Source: Daedaleopsis sinensis
Lineage: Eukaryota > Basidiomycota > Agaricomycetes > Polyporales > Polyporaceae
DNA: 64,000 bases
Direction: 5' to 3'
Assembly: GCA_033807695.1 (NCBI GenBank)
Contig: CM066300.1
Location: forward strand, 1,736,001-1,800,000
Of this stretch, positions 62,263-64,000 are shown in pieces. Positions within the stretch are counted from its first letter, which is position 1. Each line of letters begins with the position of its first letter. The position numbers were made by a program, and so were the translations under genes. The notes beneath the pieces were generated by a model. The model saw only the letters and a list, made by a program, of their open reading frames with translations, did not search any database and was not told where the DNA came from.

Positions 62263-63657
62263 ATGGGCAGAGCAACCACCAAGTCCGTCGCGCGTGTATA
62301 CGCCGACGTCAACGGCAAACTAGGGCCTTCCTGGTATGAATATGGTCCGGTCTTTTTCCTCTGCTAGCGCGCGCGCGGACCTCTGAAAGAGAGTCAAGAC
62401 AATCTCCAGGTGCAATGGGGCTCCCAAGATCACTACGAAATCGTGAGGAAGGTCGGGCGGGGGAAGTACTCCGAGGTGCGCAAACGTCATTCGCTCTGCA
62501 TCAACCGCGCTGTTAATTACCGCTCCAAATGCAAGGTCTTCGAAGGCCTCAATATCGTCAACGAGGAGAAGTGTATCATCAAGGTCCTGAAGCCCGTCAA
62601 GAAGAAGAAGATCAAGCGAGAGATCAAGATTCTGCAAAACCTAGCAGGAGGCCCAAACATCGTCGCACTGCTCGATGTTGTCCGCGACCCGTCCTCCAAA
62701 ATACCCTCATTGATCACCGAATACGTGCACAACGTAGATTTTAAGGTTCTATATCCTCGCTTCTCCGATTTGGACGTGCGATTCTACATGTTCGAGCTGC
62801 TGAAGGTAAGTACGCTATATGTGCCCGATAACGCTAAGCGAATCTCACGGTGGCGCAGGCTTTGGACTACTGTCATTCGAAGGGCATAATGCACCGGGAT
62901 GTCAAACCGCACAATGTGATGATAGACCACGAACGACGCAAGGTGAGTCTTGCTTCTGACCTGCATATACGTGTCTCATTGTTGCCAGCTCCGTTTGATC
63001 GACTGGGGTTTGGCCGAGTTTTACCATCCGAGGACAGCATACAATGTCCGGGTAGCTTCCCGCTACTTCAAGGGACCTGAGCTCCTTGTGGATTTCCAGG
63101 AGTACGATTATAGCTTGGACATGTGGAGCTTTGGCTGCATGTTCGCGTCTATGGTGAGTGTCTCTATGGGGACCGCGTGGCTCGCTCTCATGTCCTCCCA
63201 GATCTTCAGGAAGGAGCCATTCTTCCATGGGCACGACAACTATGACCAGTTGGTCAAGATTACGAAGGTTCTGGGCACCGAGGGTTTATACCAGTATATC
63301 GACAAGTACGACATCGCCTTGGACCCACAATACGACGATCTCCTCGGAAAGTAAGTGACGTATGTGGAACCATGTGGATGTGTTGCTAAGGCACTTCTAG
63401 CTACCCGAAGAAGGCTTGGGCTCGATTCACGACCTCGGAGAACCAGAGGTATATCTCGAACGAAGCGATCGACCTGCTGGACCGGCTGCTTCGCTACGAT
63501 CACCAGGAGCGTCTCACGGCGCGGGAGGCGCAGCAGCATCCATACTTTGGTGCGCGTGGCCGACGTCCATTTGCACTCTGGCCGCATGACTGATGTCGCT
63601 TTAGATCCTATCCGGAACGCGACAGTGCATGAGCTCGACGGAGGCGCAGCGTCGTAA
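62263..63657 (+). CDS. CKA1: Casein kinase II catalytic subunit alpha
   Basis: Eight exons (62263-62344, 62399-62475, 62536-62805, 62859-62942, 62989-63153, 63202-63350, 63401-63549, 63605-63657) encode about 342 residues, the normal CK2 alpha length. Seen: glycine loop VGRGKYSEV, basic cluster [12 protein letters not shown] unique to CK2, catalytic loop HRDVKPHN, the CK2-specific DWG in place of DFG ([12 protein letters not shown]), and [20 protein letters not shown]. The product is a constitutively active Ser/Thr kinase for acidic sites, forming tetramers with CK2 beta in nucleus and cytosol. The first intron uses donor GTCCGG (62345), which is unusual, but is needed to join WYEY to DNLQVQWG. 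Confidence 0.95.
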
Positions 63658-64000
63658 GGTAGTTTGTTAGACTTTTCCTCGTGATGGACCACAGCGATTC
63701 TGTAATTCTACATGTGCAACTGAGCACCGCAGCGACTTGTATTGGACGTTGGCAACGGTCGAAGGTCCGAGACCTGAGGTCGACTTGAGGTGTGTGATGA
63801 TCCAGCTTTATTCTTATCTTGATCGTCGGCGCGTAACACGTGGTGTACTCAAGCACAGTAGGTCGAGCAGTCCAAAGTTGTTCATCATGCATTCTCGGCT
63901 TCTAGGATCAAATGCACCATATGTTTCCGCTCGTCGCTATCGCGAACCATGCCATTGTCTAGCCGCCGCCTGCCCTTCTTCGTCCAGCGGTACGCAATGA
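63658..64000. other. CK2 alpha 3' flank to window end
   Basis: 343 bp with no recognised gene. Confidence 0.5.

Overview
The window is nuclear DNA of a filamentous basidiomycete, most likely a wood-decay Agaricomycete (Polyporales-like; the exact order is inference). Reasons: genes are GC-rich and split by many GT..AG introns of about 45-80 bp with CTNAC-like branch points, gene order is compact with short divergent promoters, and the protein set is fungal (UGO1-like, BLM10, PXA-type ABCD half-transporter, AIM18, MDJ1). No rRNA, tRNA, CRISPR array or intact transposon was recognised by eye.

Layout. 1-9.4 kb: C-terminus of a RINT1/TIP20 tethering protein, a UGO1-like mitochondrial carrier, a minus-strand gene reconstructed here as three Myb repeats fused to C-terminal C2H2 fingers, and PRP17/CDC40. 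9.4-12.7 kb: gene-poor, with a heptamer repeat. 12.7-16.8 kb: a 63-residue secreted, Kex2-type repeat peptide precursor and MCM3, whose promoter carries two ACGCGT boxes. 16.8-18.2 kb: a 312-bp MITE with 46-bp inverted repeats. 18.2-23.6 kb: a secreted GH43 enzyme and two lineage-specific minus-strand hypothetical genes. 23.6-27.7 kb: gene-poor. 27.7-40.3 kb: peroxisomal ABCD transporter, AIM18, and the very large BLM10/PA200 proteasome activator ending in a spliced HbYX tail. 40.3-44.6 kb: gene-poor, with two abutting TA-flanked MITEs. 44.6-47.3 kb: a tandem CCCH (TTP/CTH-like) mRNA-binding protein. 49.4-51.4 kb: choline/ethanolamine kinase. 54.2-56.9 kb: a 14-TM MFS transporter. 58.2-60.0 kb: mitochondrial DnaJ (MDJ1). 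61.5-63.7 kb: a small SET-domain protein divergent from CK2 alpha.

The genes do not form one pathway. Most are housekeeping (ER-Golgi tethering, mitochondrial fusion and chaperoning, splicing, replication, proteasome, lipid synthesis, kinase signalling), interrupted by faster-evolving islands that hold the secreted enzyme, the secreted peptide, the hypothetical genes and MITE remnants. The best candidates for something undescribed are the repeat peptide precursor at 12763-13125, the Myb-C2H2 fusion at 4757-7118, and the gene ends in BLM10 and PRP17 where a minute last exon decides the C-terminus.
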